This document shows, in pieces, positions 18,722-27,626 of a stretch of DNA of 64,000 nucleotides. This DNA comes from Idiomarina baltica OS145. GTDB taxonomy: Bacteria > Pseudomonadota > Gammaproteobacteria > Enterobacterales > Alteromonadaceae. Where the stretch lies: contig NZ_CH672404.1 in the NCBI RefSeq assembly GCF_000152885.1, positions 410,448 to 474,447 of the forward strand, written 5' to 3'. Each line of letters begins with the position of its first letter. Within the stretch, counting starts at the first letter, position 1. The notes below the pieces were generated by a model. The model did not search any database and was not told where the DNA came from. It saw nothing but the letters and a program-made list of their open reading frames with translations. Made by a program: the position numbers and the translations under genes.

Positions 18722-19591
18722 TCAACGGCTTAGGTTACGTTGCTGGCGCGAAGCCAAAATAACAGCAATAACAATTAAGCTCGCGCCCAGCAACCATCTT
18801 AACCAGTCGGTATCGTGTTGCCAAAACAACACGCTAACGAGAATCCCAGCGGGAATTAAGGCATTATTCATAGCCGCGAGCTGTCCGGTATTGACCCATT
18901 TGCTGGCTAGGTTCCAGCCGAGATAGCCAAGGCCGGAGGCGACAATGCCGAGCCACAACAAAATGCCCCATTGTAAGGGTGTAGTAGGTAGCATTTGGTG
19001 ATTGCCAAACAGTAAAACACCTAAGCCAGAGACGAGGCTAGCACCGGCAAAAAATGCGGCGAATTGTTGAATTTGATTTTGCGTTGAGCCGAGGTCTAAG
19101 CGTTTGTATGCCACTTGGCCGGCAGCGAAGCATAAATTGGCGGCTTGAATCAAAGCAAAGCCAATAATGAAATCAGCGCTTAGCCCCTGGTAACGAATGA
19201 TGGCAGCGCCTAAGACTGAGATGGCGGCTGCGAGCCACCAAGTGAATGGTAAGCGGCGGCGCCCTAAAATGATTTCGTCGATGAGTGTAATGTAAAGCGG
19301 GGTGAATATCGTGAACAATAGTACCTCGGCGACACTCAAATAAAGAAATGCGTGATACAAAAACAAGTACATCAAGCCGATTTGTACGGCACCAATTCCG
19401 GCAAGTTGGGTCAGTGTTTTAACCGAATAGGCTTTGAGCTGACGCCATTTGAATAATGGCAAGATAGTAAACAAAGCCAGTAGCATGCGGATAAACACGA
19501 CCCAATAGCCATCAACTTGGCCGGCAAGGTATTCGCCAATGAGCGAGAAGCTTGCCGCCCAGAGTAACGTAATAAGAATTAAAAGTGGCAC
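18722..19591 (-). CDS. EamA/DMT-family permease
   Basis: An inner-membrane transporter of unknown substrate in the drug/metabolite transporter superfamily. The 289 residues form about ten hydrophobic helices in two EamA repeats, beginning with LLILITLLWAASFSLIGEY and with the second repeat from AALIQAANLCFAAGQVAYK-type residues near 140. It ends in charged residues. It is oriented against its neighbours: its stop abuts the thiolase stop without any gap, and its start diverges from mmsA. Whether it serves branched-chain metabolism is unknown. Confidence 0.85.
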   Translation of the reverse strand: MPLLILITLLWAASFSLIGEYLAGQVDGYWVVFIRMLLALFTILPLFKWRQLKAYSVKTLTQLAGIGAVQIGLMYLFLYHAFLYLSVAEVLLFTIFTPLYITLIDEIILGRRRLPFTWWLAAAISVLGAAIIRYQGLSADFIIGFALIQAANLCFAAGQVAYKRLDLGSTQNQIQQFAAFFAGASLVSGLGVLLFGNHQMLPTTPLQWGILLWLGIVASGLGYLGWNLASKWVNTGQLAAMNNALIPAGILVSVLFWQHDTDWLRWLLGASLIVIAVILASRQQRNLSR

Positions 19592-19657
19592 GGTATGCGT
19601 CTCTTTTAAGGATTATGAAAATTTGGTTTATAAAATAACACAACAAGAAGGTGAGTT

Positions 19658-21154
19658 ATGTCTAAAAAAGTGCCTCTGTATATCGACGGAGAGTTTCGCG
19701 CTTCAAAAGCTGAGTCTTGGATTCCGGTAACCAATCCAGCGACCCAAGAAGTGATTGCTGAAGCTCCATGCGCGACTCAAGACGAGATGGAAGCTGCTGT
19801 TGCGAGTGCACGAGAAGCCTTTAAAACGTGGAAAGAAGTGCCTGTTTCTGAGCGTGCTCGTGTCATGATGCGCTATCAGGCATTGCTTAAAGAACACCAA
19901 GAAGAAATTGCAGAAATCTTAGCGCAAGAGACTGGAAAAACCTTTGAAGATGCCAAAGGTGATGTATGGCGCGGCATTGAAGTGGTTGAGCAAGCCGCGA
20001 ACATTCCATCATTGATGATGGGTGAGACGGTCGAAAACGTAGCACGCTCTATCGACTCTTACAGCTACATTCAGCCGCTCGGTATTTGTGCGGGTATCAC
20101 GCCGTTTAACTTTCCCGCGATGATCCCATTATGGATGTTCCCGATGGCTATTGCCTGCGGTAACACTTTCATCTTAAAGCCTTCAGAACAAGATCCATTG
20201 ACGCCAACACGCTTAGTTGAGCTATTTGAGCAAGCGGGCGCGCCTAAAGGCGTACTGCAGGTGATTCACGGTGGTAAAGACCAAGTTGATTTCGTTTTAG
20301 ACCATCCTGAAATTCATGCGTTATCATTTGTTGGGTCAGTACCTGTCGCCGAATACATTTATCGTCGTGGTACGGAGAACGGTAAACGCGTACAAGCGTT
20401 CGCGGGTGCTAAAAACCATTGTGTCATCATGCCTGATGCCAATAAGCAGCAAGTCATTAACAACCTCGTCGGTGCTTCTGTCGGAGCGGCAGGCCAACGT
20501 TGTATGGCAATTTCAGTCGCAGTATTTGTCGGCGCGGCGAAAGAGTGGATCCCTGAAGTCGCTGAAGCGATTGCAAAAGTTCGTCCAGGCGCTTGGAACG
20601 ATGAGAACGCAGCGTACGGACCTGTCATTAGTCCACAAGCTAAAGAGCGTATTGAACAAATGATCACCGACGGTGAAAATGAAGGTGCCAAGCTACTTGT
20701 CGATGGTCGTGGTTGCACCGTGGAAGGCTTGCCGGACGGCAACTGGGTTGGCGCAACGGTATTCTCTGAAGTCACCGCTGATATGGATATCTATAAAAAG
20801 GAAGTCTTTGGTCCCGTGCTTAGTATGATGGAAGTCGAGGACCTAGACGATGCACTGACGTTGGTGAACAACAACCCGTACGGTAACGGCACGTCAATCT
20901 TCACTTCGAATGGTGCGGCAGCGCGCAAATACCAACACGAAGTCACTGTCGGTCAGGTCGGTATCAATATTCCTATCCCGGTGCCATTGCCATTCTTCTC
21001 GTTCACTGGCTGGAAACGTTCATTCTTTGGTGACTTGCATGCTTATGGTAAGCAAGCGATCCGCTTCTACACCGAAACCAAAACCGTGACTGCGCGTTGG
21101 TTTGAGAGTGATATTGAGGCGAGTGGACCTAATATGTCTATTCACCTGAAGTAA
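19658..21154 (+). CDS. mmsA: Methylmalonate-semialdehyde dehydrogenase (CoA-acylating)
   Basis: Converts methylmalonate semialdehyde with NAD+ and CoA to propionyl-CoA in valine breakdown. It is a 498-residue aldehyde dehydrogenase; the catalytic cysteine lies in [13 protein letters not shown] near residue 284, the cofactor loop is [13 protein letters not shown] near 225, and [17 protein letters not shown] is typical of MmsA. The short [10 protein letters not shown] segment replaces the general-base motif of ordinary aldehyde dehydrogenases, as expected for this acylating class. It heads a five-gene plus-strand cluster, with a plausible -10 (TATAAAAT) at about 19629. Confidence 0.95.
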   Translation: MSKKVPLYIDGEFRASKAESWIPVTNPATQEVIAEAPCATQDEMEAAVASAREAFKTWKEVPVSERARVMMRYQALLKEHQEEIAEILAQETGKTFEDAKGDVWRGIEVVEQAANIPSLMMGETVENVARSIDSYSYIQPLGICAGITPFNFPAMIPLWMFPMAIACGNTFILKPSEQDPLTPTRLVELFEQAGAPKGVLQVIHGGKDQVDFVLDHPEIHALSFVGSVPVAEYIYRRGTENGKRVQAFAGAKNHCVIMPDANKQQVINNLVGASVGAAGQRCMAISVAVFVGAAKEWIPEVAEAIAKVRPGAWNDENAAYGPVISPQAKERIEQMITDGENEGAKLLVDGRGCTVEGLPDGNWVGATVFSEVTADMDIYKKEVFGPVLSMMEVEDLDDALTLVNNNPYGNGTSIFTSNGAAARKYQHEVTVGQVGINIPIPVPLPFFSFTGWKRSFFGDLHAYGKQAIRFYTETKTVTARWFESDIEASGPNMSIHLK

Positions 21155-21177
21155 TTGATAAGTTAAAGGTAGTTAGC

Positions 21178-22335
21178 ATGAACTTTGAATTAACAGAAGA
21201 CCAACAAGCCTTTGTCGATACTGCCAAAGCGTTTGCGGATAAAGAACTTGCACCTAACGCAGCGCGCTGGGATGAAGAAGCTCATTTCCCCATCGAGGTT
21301 TTCCGTAAGGCGGGTGAGATGGGCTTTATGGGAATGTATACCCCAGAAGAGGCGGGTGGTTTTGGCATGAGTCGTTTAGACTCAGCACTTATTTTCGAAC
21401 AATTAGCGGGTGGTTGTACAGCCACCACCGCGATGATGACCATTCATAATATGGTGACCTGGATGATTGGCTCATTCGGTCAACAAGACGTCATCGATGA
21501 ATGGGTGCCAGAATTAGTGACGGGTGAAAAGCTCGGCTCTTACTGTTTAACTGAGCCAGGCTCTGGTTCAGATGCCGCAAGTTTACGCACCAGCGCTAAA
21601 AAAGAAGGCGATGAGTACGTTCTCAACGGTTCTAAGATGTTTATTTCAGGTGCCGGTTCAACGGATGTGATGGTGGTCATGGCACGCACTGGAGAGGCGG
21701 GCCCTAAAGGTATTTCTGCCTTTGTTGTACCAGCCGATGCAAAGGGCATCAGCTATGGCAAAAAAGAAGATAAAATGGGTTGGAACGCTCAACCTACCCG
21801 TCTGGTAACCTTTGAGGATGTGCGTATCCCAGCCAAGAACTTGTTGGGTGATGAAGGAGAAGGCTTCAAGTTCGCGATGATGGGACTGGATGGCGGTCGT
21901 ATCAATATTGCGGTCTGTTCCGTAGGTACTGCGCAGGCAGCATTAGAGACGGCGTCTGCGTATATGCACGAACGCAGTCAGTTTGGTAAACCGTTAGCAG
22001 CATTCCAAGCGCTTCAGTTTAAACTGGCGGACATGGCGACTGAGCTTGTTGCAGCACGTCAAATGGTTCGATTAGCTGCTTCGAAAGTGGATAACAATGA
22101 TCCCGATAAGACAACCTATTGTGCGATGGCTAAACGCTTTGCCACGGATATCGGTTTCCAAGTGTGTAATGAAGCACTACAAATCCATGGTGGTTACGGC
22201 TATATCAAAGAATATCCGCTTGAGCGCCATGTTCGTGATGTGCGCGTTCATCAAATTCTTGAGGGAACCAACGAAGTGATGCGACTGATCATTGCACGTC
22301 GCATTCTAGCTGATAGCGACCGCCAAATTTTGTAA
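21178..22335 (+). CDS. Acyl-CoA dehydrogenase, probably isobutyryl-/2-methylbutyryl-CoA
   Basis: FAD enzyme of 385 residues. Signatures: CLTEPGSGSDAASL near 120, KMFISGAGSTDVMVVMART near 153 and ALQIHGGYGYIKEYP near 340; the catalytic glutamate lies in the final VRVHQILEGTNEVMRL. Its place between mmsA and the 3-hydroxyisobutyryl-CoA hydrolase gene points to oxidation of isobutyryl-CoA (valine) and probably 2-methylbutyryl-CoA (isoleucine). Electrons would pass through ETF to the EtfQO product encoded in this window. The gap to mmsA is 23 bases. Confidence 0.93.
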   Translation: MNFELTEDQQAFVDTAKAFADKELAPNAARWDEEAHFPIEVFRKAGEMGFMGMYTPEEAGGFGMSRLDSALIFEQLAGGCTATTAMMTIHNMVTWMIGSFGQQDVIDEWVPELVTGEKLGSYCLTEPGSGSDAASLRTSAKKEGDEYVLNGSKMFISGAGSTDVMVVMARTGEAGPKGISAFVVPADAKGISYGKKEDKMGWNAQPTRLVTFEDVRIPAKNLLGDEGEGFKFAMMGLDGGRINIAVCSVGTAQAALETASAYMHERSQFGKPLAAFQALQFKLADMATELVAARQMVRLAASKVDNNDPDKTTYCAMAKRFATDIGFQVCNEALQIHGGYGYIKEYPLERHVRDVRVHQILEGTNEVMRLIIARRILADSDRQIL

Positions 22336-22344
22336 GGAGTCGGC

Positions 22345-23481
22345 ATGCAAACTCCCGTAATTCTTGAAACAATCAACGCCGGTGACAAAGTCATCGGCGT
22401 TGCTACGCTAAACTCTGAAAAATCACTCAACGCGCTCAGCTTGGCAATGGCAGAAACACTGCTGCCCCAATTACAAGCCTGGGCTGATGATCCTCGGGTG
22501 GCTTGTGTTTGGCTGCAAGGCGCAGGTGAAAAAGCGTTTTGTGCCGGCGGCGACATCGTTGCTATGTACAAAGCGATGCAAGCACAGCCCGGCCAATTAG
22601 TTGAAGAAGTCGAGAACTTCTTCACTACGGAGTATCAATTAGATTATGCCATTCAGACCTATCCAAAGCCGATCATCTGCTGGGGTGATGGTATTGTGAT
22701 GGGCGGTGGTATGGGTCTAATGAATGGCGCCAGTCACCGCATCGTAACAGAACGCTCATTGCTGGCGATGCCGGAAGTTACCATCGGTTTATACCCCGAT
22801 GTGGGGGCAACGTATTTCTTGAACCGGATGCCGGAAGGTTGTGGTGCATTCTTAGGGATGACTGGCGCGACTATGAATGCGTCTGACGCTCTTTTCCTTA
22901 ATCTTGCTGATCAGTTCGTCGGTCACGAACATAAAGCTCAAGTCATCGAAGCACTACAGGCTATTGAATGGGGGGATACGGGCGCACTGAATCATCAAAA
23001 AGTAACCGATACACTCGAGCGTCTTGCTGAACAGGATGATACTGCGCTACCCAGTCCTCAGGTTGAACCCCATCTTGAGACCATACAACAATGTATGTCT
23101 GCAAGTAGTGTGACTGAAGCGACCCAACGAGTTTTGGCCGAGCAACAAGACGATAAGTGGTTCCAGAAGGCGCAAAAAAATCTAAGTCATGGTTGCCCAA
23201 TCACGCCTCACTTAGTGTGGCAACAAACTCATCATGGTGCGGATCTGTCATTAGCAGACTGCTTTAGATTCGAGCTTACATTATCGTGTAATTGCGCCGT
23301 GCGTGGTGATTTCGCCGAGGGTATTCGTGCATTACTCATCGACAAAGACAAACAGCCGCAGTGGCAGTTTGCAAGCGTAGGCGATGTGACGGAAGAGGCC
23401 ATCGACGGGTTTTTCGACCCACCGTGGGGCGAGCGTACACATCCATTAGCAGCGCTTGAGCAAGTGTTGATGAAAAAATAA
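22345..23481 (+). CDS. 3-hydroxyisobutyryl-CoA hydrolase
   Basis: Crotonase-superfamily enzyme that releases 3-hydroxyisobutyrate from its CoA ester in valine catabolism. The 378 residues are longer than simple enoyl-CoA hydratases (about 260) and match the HIBCH group. Motifs: KAFCAGGDIVAMYKAM near 60-75, GIVMGGGMGLMNGASHR near 115, and MPEVTIGLYPDVGATYFL with the catalytic glutamate near 145. The C-terminal FFDPPWGERTHPL also marks HIBCH proteins. It starts 9 bases after the dehydrogenase gene. Its product is the substrate of MmsB, encoded next. Confidence 0.92.
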   Translation: MQTPVILETINAGDKVIGVATLNSEKSLNALSLAMAETLLPQLQAWADDPRVACVWLQGAGEKAFCAGGDIVAMYKAMQAQPGQLVEEVENFFTTEYQLDYAIQTYPKPIICWGDGIVMGGGMGLMNGASHRIVTERSLLAMPEVTIGLYPDVGATYFLNRMPEGCGAFLGMTGATMNASDALFLNLADQFVGHEHKAQVIEALQAIEWGDTGALNHQKVTDTLERLAEQDDTALPSPQVEPHLETIQQCMSASSVTEATQRVLAEQQDDKWFQKAQKNLSHGCPITPHLVWQQTHHGADLSLADCFRFELTLSCNCAVRGDFAEGIRALLIDKDKQPQWQFASVGDVTEEAIDGFFDPPWGERTHPLAALEQVLMKK

Positions 23482-23510
23482 TAACTATCGACAACAAGAA
23501 GGAGTCGAAC

Positions 23511-24407
23511 ATGGCGAATGTCGCATTTATCGGATTAGGCAACATGGGTGGACCGATGGCCATGAACTTGGCTAAAGCAGGTCACAATGTAAATGCGTTT
23601 GATTTATCGAAAGACGCCCTAGCACAGGTTGAAGCTGCGGGCGCCCGAGCCTGTGCAAGCCCTCGCGAGGCGGTTGAAGGCGTGGAGTTTGTCGTCAGCA
23701 TGTTACCGGCCGACCATCATGTCGAGTCGGTCTACTTAGGTGATGAGGGACTTGTACACGTATTGACGGATAAGCAGTTGGTCATTGATTGCAGTACCAT
23801 CTCTTCGGAAGCTGCGATCTATGTGGGTGAACAATTACAACAAGCGGGTATTGCCTTTATTGACGCACCGGTTTCAGGTGGTGTCGGTGGCGCCAAAGCG
23901 GGGACCTTAACGTTCATCTGCGGTGGCACTGAGGGCAATGTGGATCGTGCACGCACCGTACTCAATGACATGGGCAAAAATGTGTTCCGCGCGGGTGATG
24001 TCGGTGCGGGTCAAATCGCCAAAATATGCAATAATATGCTGCTTTCAGTACTGATGGTAGGTACTTCTGAGGCATTGCAACTTGGTAAAGCCAATGGTCT
24101 TGATCCGAAAGTATTGAGTGAAATCATGTTGCAAAGTTCAGGTCGCAACTGGACATTAGAAGTCTATAATCCGTGCCCTGACGTGATGGAAGGTGTACCA
24201 TCGAGTAATGATTATCAGGGTGGCTTTATGGTTGATCTGATGAGTAAAGACTTGGGTCTCGCCCAGCAAACCGCATTAAAGTCGGGCGCTGCTACGCCGA
24301 TGGGCGCTTTAACCCGTAACCTCTATCATGGATGGTCGCAGCAGGGCCATGGTCGACAAGACTTCTCGAGTATTTTTAACTATTTGACACCGATCTCGAA
24401 AAAATAA
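23511..24407 (+). CDS. mmsB: 3-hydroxyisobutyrate dehydrogenase
   Basis: Oxidises 3-hydroxyisobutyrate to methylmalonate semialdehyde with NAD+, feeding MmsA. A 298-residue beta-hydroxyacid dehydrogenase: the N-terminal Rossmann motif is FIGLGNMGGPMAMNLAK, the substrate-binding loop is DAPVSGGVGGAKAGTL near 120-135, and the catalytic lysine region is GAGQIAKICNNMLL near 165-175. A good AAGGAG ribosome-binding site precedes the start. Together with mmsA and the hydrolase gene it completes the valine route in one cluster. Confidence 0.96.
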   Translation: MANVAFIGLGNMGGPMAMNLAKAGHNVNAFDLSKDALAQVEAAGARACASPREAVEGVEFVVSMLPADHHVESVYLGDEGLVHVLTDKQLVIDCSTISSEAAIYVGEQLQQAGIAFIDAPVSGGVGGAKAGTLTFICGGTEGNVDRARTVLNDMGKNVFRAGDVGAGQIAKICNNMLLSVLMVGTSEALQLGKANGLDPKVLSEIMLQSSGRNWTLEVYNPCPDVMEGVPSSNDYQGGFMVDLMSKDLGLAQQTALKSGAATPMGALTRNLYHGWSQQGHGRQDFSSIFNYLTPISKK

Positions 24408-24418
24408 AGAGGCAGTTC

Positions 24419-25183
24419 ATGCAAGTAAAAGATAGCGTAATTGTAATCACAGGTGGCGCACAAGGCTTAGGCTTGGCGATGGCAGAAGATTTTGCCAAGC
24501 AAGGCGCACAACTGGCGTTAATTGATATTAACGGTGATGTATTAGGTGATGCACAAGAAGTCTGTGAAAAGTTGGGTGCTAAAAAAGTGATCGGCTATGA
24601 AGTCGATATTACCGATGAGGAATCAGTCGAGACGGTATTTGAGCAAATTCAACAAGAGTTTGGTGGCATTGATGTCTTAGTTAATAACGCCGGTCTATTG
24701 CGTGACGGGTTATTGATTAAGTTCAAAGATGGCGAAATCAAGCAGAAGATGCCACTGCAACAATTCCAGTCGGTGTTGGATGTTAACCTTACCGGTACCT
24801 TCCTGTGTGGTCGTGAAGCGGCAGCGCAAATGGTTAAAGCCGGCAAGAAAGGTGTCATCATTAATATCTCGAGCGTCGCACGTGCGGGTAATATCGGTCA
24901 AACTAACTATGCTGCCACCAAAGCCGGTGTTGTGGCAATGACGGTTACTTGGGCGCGTGAACTCGGTCGTTATGGTATTCGTTGCGGTGCTATCGCGCCA
25001 GGCTTTATTGAAACACCGATGACTGCCCAAATGAAGCCAGAAGCGGTAGAACGTGCTTTATCCATGGTACCTCTAAAACGTTGGGGTCAGCCGACTGAGA
25101 TCGCTCATAGCGCGCGTTATATCATTGAAAACGACTTCTTCAGTGGTCGCGTCGTGGAGATTGACGGTGGTGTGCGTTTATAA
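24419..25183 (+). CDS. Short-chain dehydrogenase, probably 3-hydroxy-2-methylbutyryl-CoA dehydrogenase
   Basis: A 254-residue NAD(P)-dependent SDR enzyme. Visible motifs: TGGAQGLGLA for nucleotide binding, NNAGLL near 89, the catalytic serine in INISSVARAGN and the YAATK tetrad near 160, then PGFIETPM. The family alone is FabG-like. As the last gene of the valine/isoleucine cluster, 11 bases after mmsB, it is most likely the isoleucine-branch dehydrogenase found at the same place in Shewanella-type clusters. Its product would be 2-methylacetoacetyl-CoA, a substrate for the thiolase encoded upstream. Confidence 0.82.
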   Translation: MQVKDSVIVITGGAQGLGLAMAEDFAKQGAQLALIDINGDVLGDAQEVCEKLGAKKVIGYEVDITDEESVETVFEQIQQEFGGIDVLVNNAGLLRDGLLIKFKDGEIKQKMPLQQFQSVLDVNLTGTFLCGREAAAQMVKAGKKGVIINISSVARAGNIGQTNYAATKAGVVAMTVTWARELGRYGIRCGAIAPGFIETPMTAQMKPEAVERALSMVPLKRWGQPTEIAHSARYIIENDFFSGRVVEIDGGVRL

Positions 25184-25220
25184 TTAAACGCTAAACCGAA
25201 CCCCATGTGGCTCATAGCTT

Positions 25221-25267
25221 AGCGTCTCTGTTATAGTATTCGTTGCTCGAGTGCTAACAGAGACGCT
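25221..25267. promoter_or_regulatory. 13-bp inverted repeat before a small membrane-protein gene
   Basis: Perfect arms AGCGTCTCTGTTA (25221-25233) and TAACAGAGACGCT (25255-25267) are 21 bases apart, the right arm ending 5 bases before the start codon of the next gene. There is no T-run, so a terminator is unlikely; a TATAGT lies inside. It may be an operator or a hairpin covering the ribosome-binding site. Confidence 0.45.
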
Positions 25268-25272
25268 TAACT

Positions 25273-25725
25273 ATGAAAATGACGTATCCCTTACTGTTTA
25301 AAACCATTCCGATCTGTGCGATTTGGCTCGCACTGTGCATTTTAGCGTTAGCCTATTTAGAGTGGCCAAACGATTTATTGTCGCAAATACTCACATCTAT
25401 CGTTGCGCTCGCGAGCGTTGTTTTCGCGTTTAAGCTATCCGGCGAAATCTTCTTTAAACAAATTAATTTGAAGCAATCAGAGCTCAGTTACACGCAGGCA
25501 TGGTCTCAACCTCGTACGAAACGCTGGGCTGATGTTACTGAGGTCGACTACTCACCTCTATGGCACTCATTTAAGCTGAAGTTCGATAACGGCGAGCAGT
25601 TAAATGTCAGCGTAATTTTGACCCACCTTACTGAATTTTTGGGCTTAATGGCACACGAACTGCCCCGCGATAAGTATATCGATGCGGTGAATAAGTTCAG
25701 TGGCGCGATGGGCGGGGATAAATGA
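25273..25725 (+). CDS. Small membrane protein of unknown function
   Basis: A 150-residue protein I do not recognise. Two hydrophobic helices lie near residues 12-29 and 36-56 (IPICAIWLALCILALAYL; ILTSIVALASVVFAFKL), followed by a soluble tail with an ELSYTQAWSQPRTKRWADVTEVDY strand region that looks like a small PH-like or bacterial-PH module; that fold is a guess. The gene stops 1 base before the gcvA start, so it is probably co-transcribed with gcvA and the genes behind it. The upstream gap carries the inverted repeat at 25221-25267. Confidence 0.6.
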   Translation: MKMTYPLLFKTIPICAIWLALCILALAYLEWPNDLLSQILTSIVALASVVFAFKLSGEIFFKQINLKQSELSYTQAWSQPRTKRWADVTEVDYSPLWHSFKLKFDNGEQLNVSVILTHLTEFLGLMAHELPRDKYIDAVNKFSGAMGGDK

Positions 25726-25726
25726 C

Positions 25727-26635
25727 ATGCGAAAATTGCCGCCGCTGAACGCGCTTAAATCTTTCGAAGCTGCAGCACGCCATTTGAGCTTTACCAAAGC
25801 GGCAGAAGAACTATTCGTTACCCAAGCCGCGGTGAGTCATCAAGTCAAAGCGCTGGAAGAATTTTTGCAAATTAAGTTGTTTATTCGGCGTAATCGGACA
25901 CTATTACTGACCGAAGAAGGCCAGGCGTATTATCTGCAGTTAAGAGATATTTTTGCGCAACTAATACAGGCGACTGACAAGTTAAGACTGGTCTCTGAAA
26001 AGGGGGCCTTGACCGTCTCAGTGCCACCGAGCTTTGCTATTTTGTGGTTCGTGCCCCGCTTGAGCAGTTTTCGGGAGGCGCACCCGGATATGGATATTCG
26101 TATTAAGGCCGTGGATGAAATTACCGGCTCACTCACCGACGACGTCGATGTCGCCATTTATTATGGTGATGGGCGCTGGCCAGGGGTAAAGAGTTACCGT
26201 TTGCACAAAGAGTATTTGTGGCCAGTGTGTTCACCTATTTTGGCTGAACGCATGAACGTCCAGACCCCGGCCGATTTGCTAAAGCATACGCTGTTGCATG
26301 ATGAAACACGGAATGCCTGGAACGACTGGTTTGAAATGGTGGGCGAAAGAAAACCGATAAAAGATGGTGGGCCTGTATTTAGTCACTCAAGCCTCGCATT
26401 ACAGGCAGCGGTGCATGGGCAGGGCATTGCCTTGGCGAATCACGTTTTGGCTAAACCAGAAATTGATAGCGGGCACTTGATACGTATTTTTCCTCAGGCG
26501 CTGCGCCGTAATAAGGCATTTTATCTTGTCTGCCGTGACAATCAGTCAGAAATCGGTAAGATCGCCACCTTTCGCAACTGGATCATGCAATTGGTGCACG
26601 AAGAAGAACGCGCCTTCGAGTTGAAATCAGAATGA
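25727..26635 (+). CDS. gcvA: LysR-family transcriptional regulator GcvA
   Basis: In E. coli GcvA regulates the glycine-cleavage operon. This protein follows it along its length: PPLNALKSFEAAARHLSF and FVTQAAVSHQVKALE form the N-terminal helix-turn-helix, then an effector domain with DDVDVAIYYGDGRWPG, HTLLHDETR, FSHSSLALQAAVHGQG and KAFYLVCRDNQ. The ATG at 25727 (MRKLPPLN) fits the family; an in-frame start nine codons earlier overlaps the previous gene. No gcv genes are in the window. The gcvA-ygdD-rlmM neighbourhood is shared with E. coli, which supports the name. Confidence 0.92.
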   Translation: MRKLPPLNALKSFEAAARHLSFTKAAEELFVTQAAVSHQVKALEEFLQIKLFIRRNRTLLLTEEGQAYYLQLRDIFAQLIQATDKLRLVSEKGALTVSVPPSFAILWFVPRLSSFREAHPDMDIRIKAVDEITGSLTDDVDVAIYYGDGRWPGVKSYRLHKEYLWPVCSPILAERMNVQTPADLLKHTLLHDETRNAWNDWFEMVGERKPIKDGGPVFSHSSLALQAAVHGQGIALANHVLAKPEIDSGHLIRIFPQALRRNKAFYLVCRDNQSEIGKIATFRNWIMQLVHEEERAFELKSE

Positions 26636-27258
26636 AGCATCTAAAGGGAACGACCTATCAAGTCGTAGGTGAAAGCAACGCGCAACGTATCGTCTTTTTT
26701 CATGGCTCGGGGGGTGGCCCAGATACCCCTTTTATGGAGTTTTTTACCGACCAGTGGCAAGCACTCGGTTTTGAGATCGTACGCCCGGACTTTCCGTACT
26801 GGCAAAAAGTCCGAGCAACTGGAGTTAAGCGTCCGCCGGATAGGATGGAACGTCTAGTAGAGCAAATGCAGATGTGGTTATCTGCGTTGCAGCAAGACGG
26901 TAAACCTACTTGGTTTGCAGGGAAGTCACTGGGAAGTCGAGTCATGTTGCGACTGGCGGATGAATTTGAAGCGCAGGGTCAAATCGCGCTGGGATTTCCA
27001 TTTAATCCACCGTCTAAACCCGAGCGCTCTCGCTTAGACGAGTTAGGGTATGCACGTAGTCCCGGATTAATTATCGAGGGGACGCGCGATCCATTTGCAA
27101 AACAGGTTCGCAATAGCGCGTTAATATTGCCGTCACATTGGCAGATTCAATGGCTTGAGGGCGGTGATCATGGGTTTGAACCGACTGCCGCTAAACGTCA
27201 TTTACGTGAGCGCTTATGGCTTCAGGCGAGCCGACTTACTGAGGAGTTTTTAAAATGA
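26632..27258 (+). CDS. Alpha/beta hydrolase of the TEX30/KANSL3-like group
   Basis: A 208-residue cytoplasmic hydrolase of unknown substrate. The oxyanion loop is FFHGSGGGPDTPF near residue 22; the nucleophile elbow is GKSLGSR near residue 98; the acid is probably in IEGTRDPF near 155 and the histidine in LEGGDHGFEP near 180. This is a small alpha/beta fold without a lid. The start overlaps the gcvA stop as ATGA, and the stop overlaps the next gene, so it sits in a translationally coupled run with gcvA, DUF423 and rlmM. Confidence 0.82.
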   Translation: MKHLKGTTYQVVGESNAQRIVFFHGSGGGPDTPFMEFFTDQWQALGFEIVRPDFPYWQKVRATGVKRPPDRMERLVEQMQMWLSALQQDGKPTWFAGKSLGSRVMLRLADEFEAQGQIALGFPFNPPSKPERSRLDELGYARSPGLIIEGTRDPFAKQVRNSALILPSHWQIQWLEGGDHGFEPTAAKRHLRERLWLQASRLTEEFLK

Positions 27259-27626
27259 TGAGTCAGTTATTGATAATTATTGCAGCACTATATGGTGCGG
27301 TAGCGGTTGCACTCGGGGCATTCGCGGCACATGGGTTAAAGAGTCGATTGAGTGAACAGTTACTGACGGTATTTCAGACCGGTGTGACCTATCAGTTCTA
27401 TCATACACTCGCGTTATTGCTGGCGGGATTATGGCTTCGGTTTGCCCCCTCACCATGGGTCGCTGCCGCGGGCATCTTCTGGGCGTTAGGTGTGGTATTA
27501 TTTTCAGGTAGTTTATATGCGCTGGCGCTGACCAGCATCAAATGGTTTGGTCCGATAACACCGCTCGGTGGTTTGTTATTTATTTTGGGTTGGATTTGCT
27601 TATTAGTTGGAGCAGTTAAAGCATGA
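27255..27626 (+). CDS. ygdD: DUF423 inner-membrane protein (YgdD-like)
   Basis: A 123-residue protein of four predicted transmembrane helices, without known function. The family N-terminus is clear: AALYGAVAVALGAFAAHGLK, followed by QTGVTYQFYHTLALLL and GSLYALALTSIKWFGPITPLGG. It lies between gcvA and rlmM, the position it has in E. coli. Overlaps of 4 bases on both sides indicate coupled translation. Two adjacent ATGs exist; the first is used here. Confidence 0.88.
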   Translation: MMSQLLIIIAALYGAVAVALGAFAAHGLKSRLSEQLLTVFQTGVTYQFYHTLALLLAGLWLRFAPSPWVAAAGIFWALGVVLFSGSLYALALTSIKWFGPITPLGGLLFILGWICLLVGAVKA

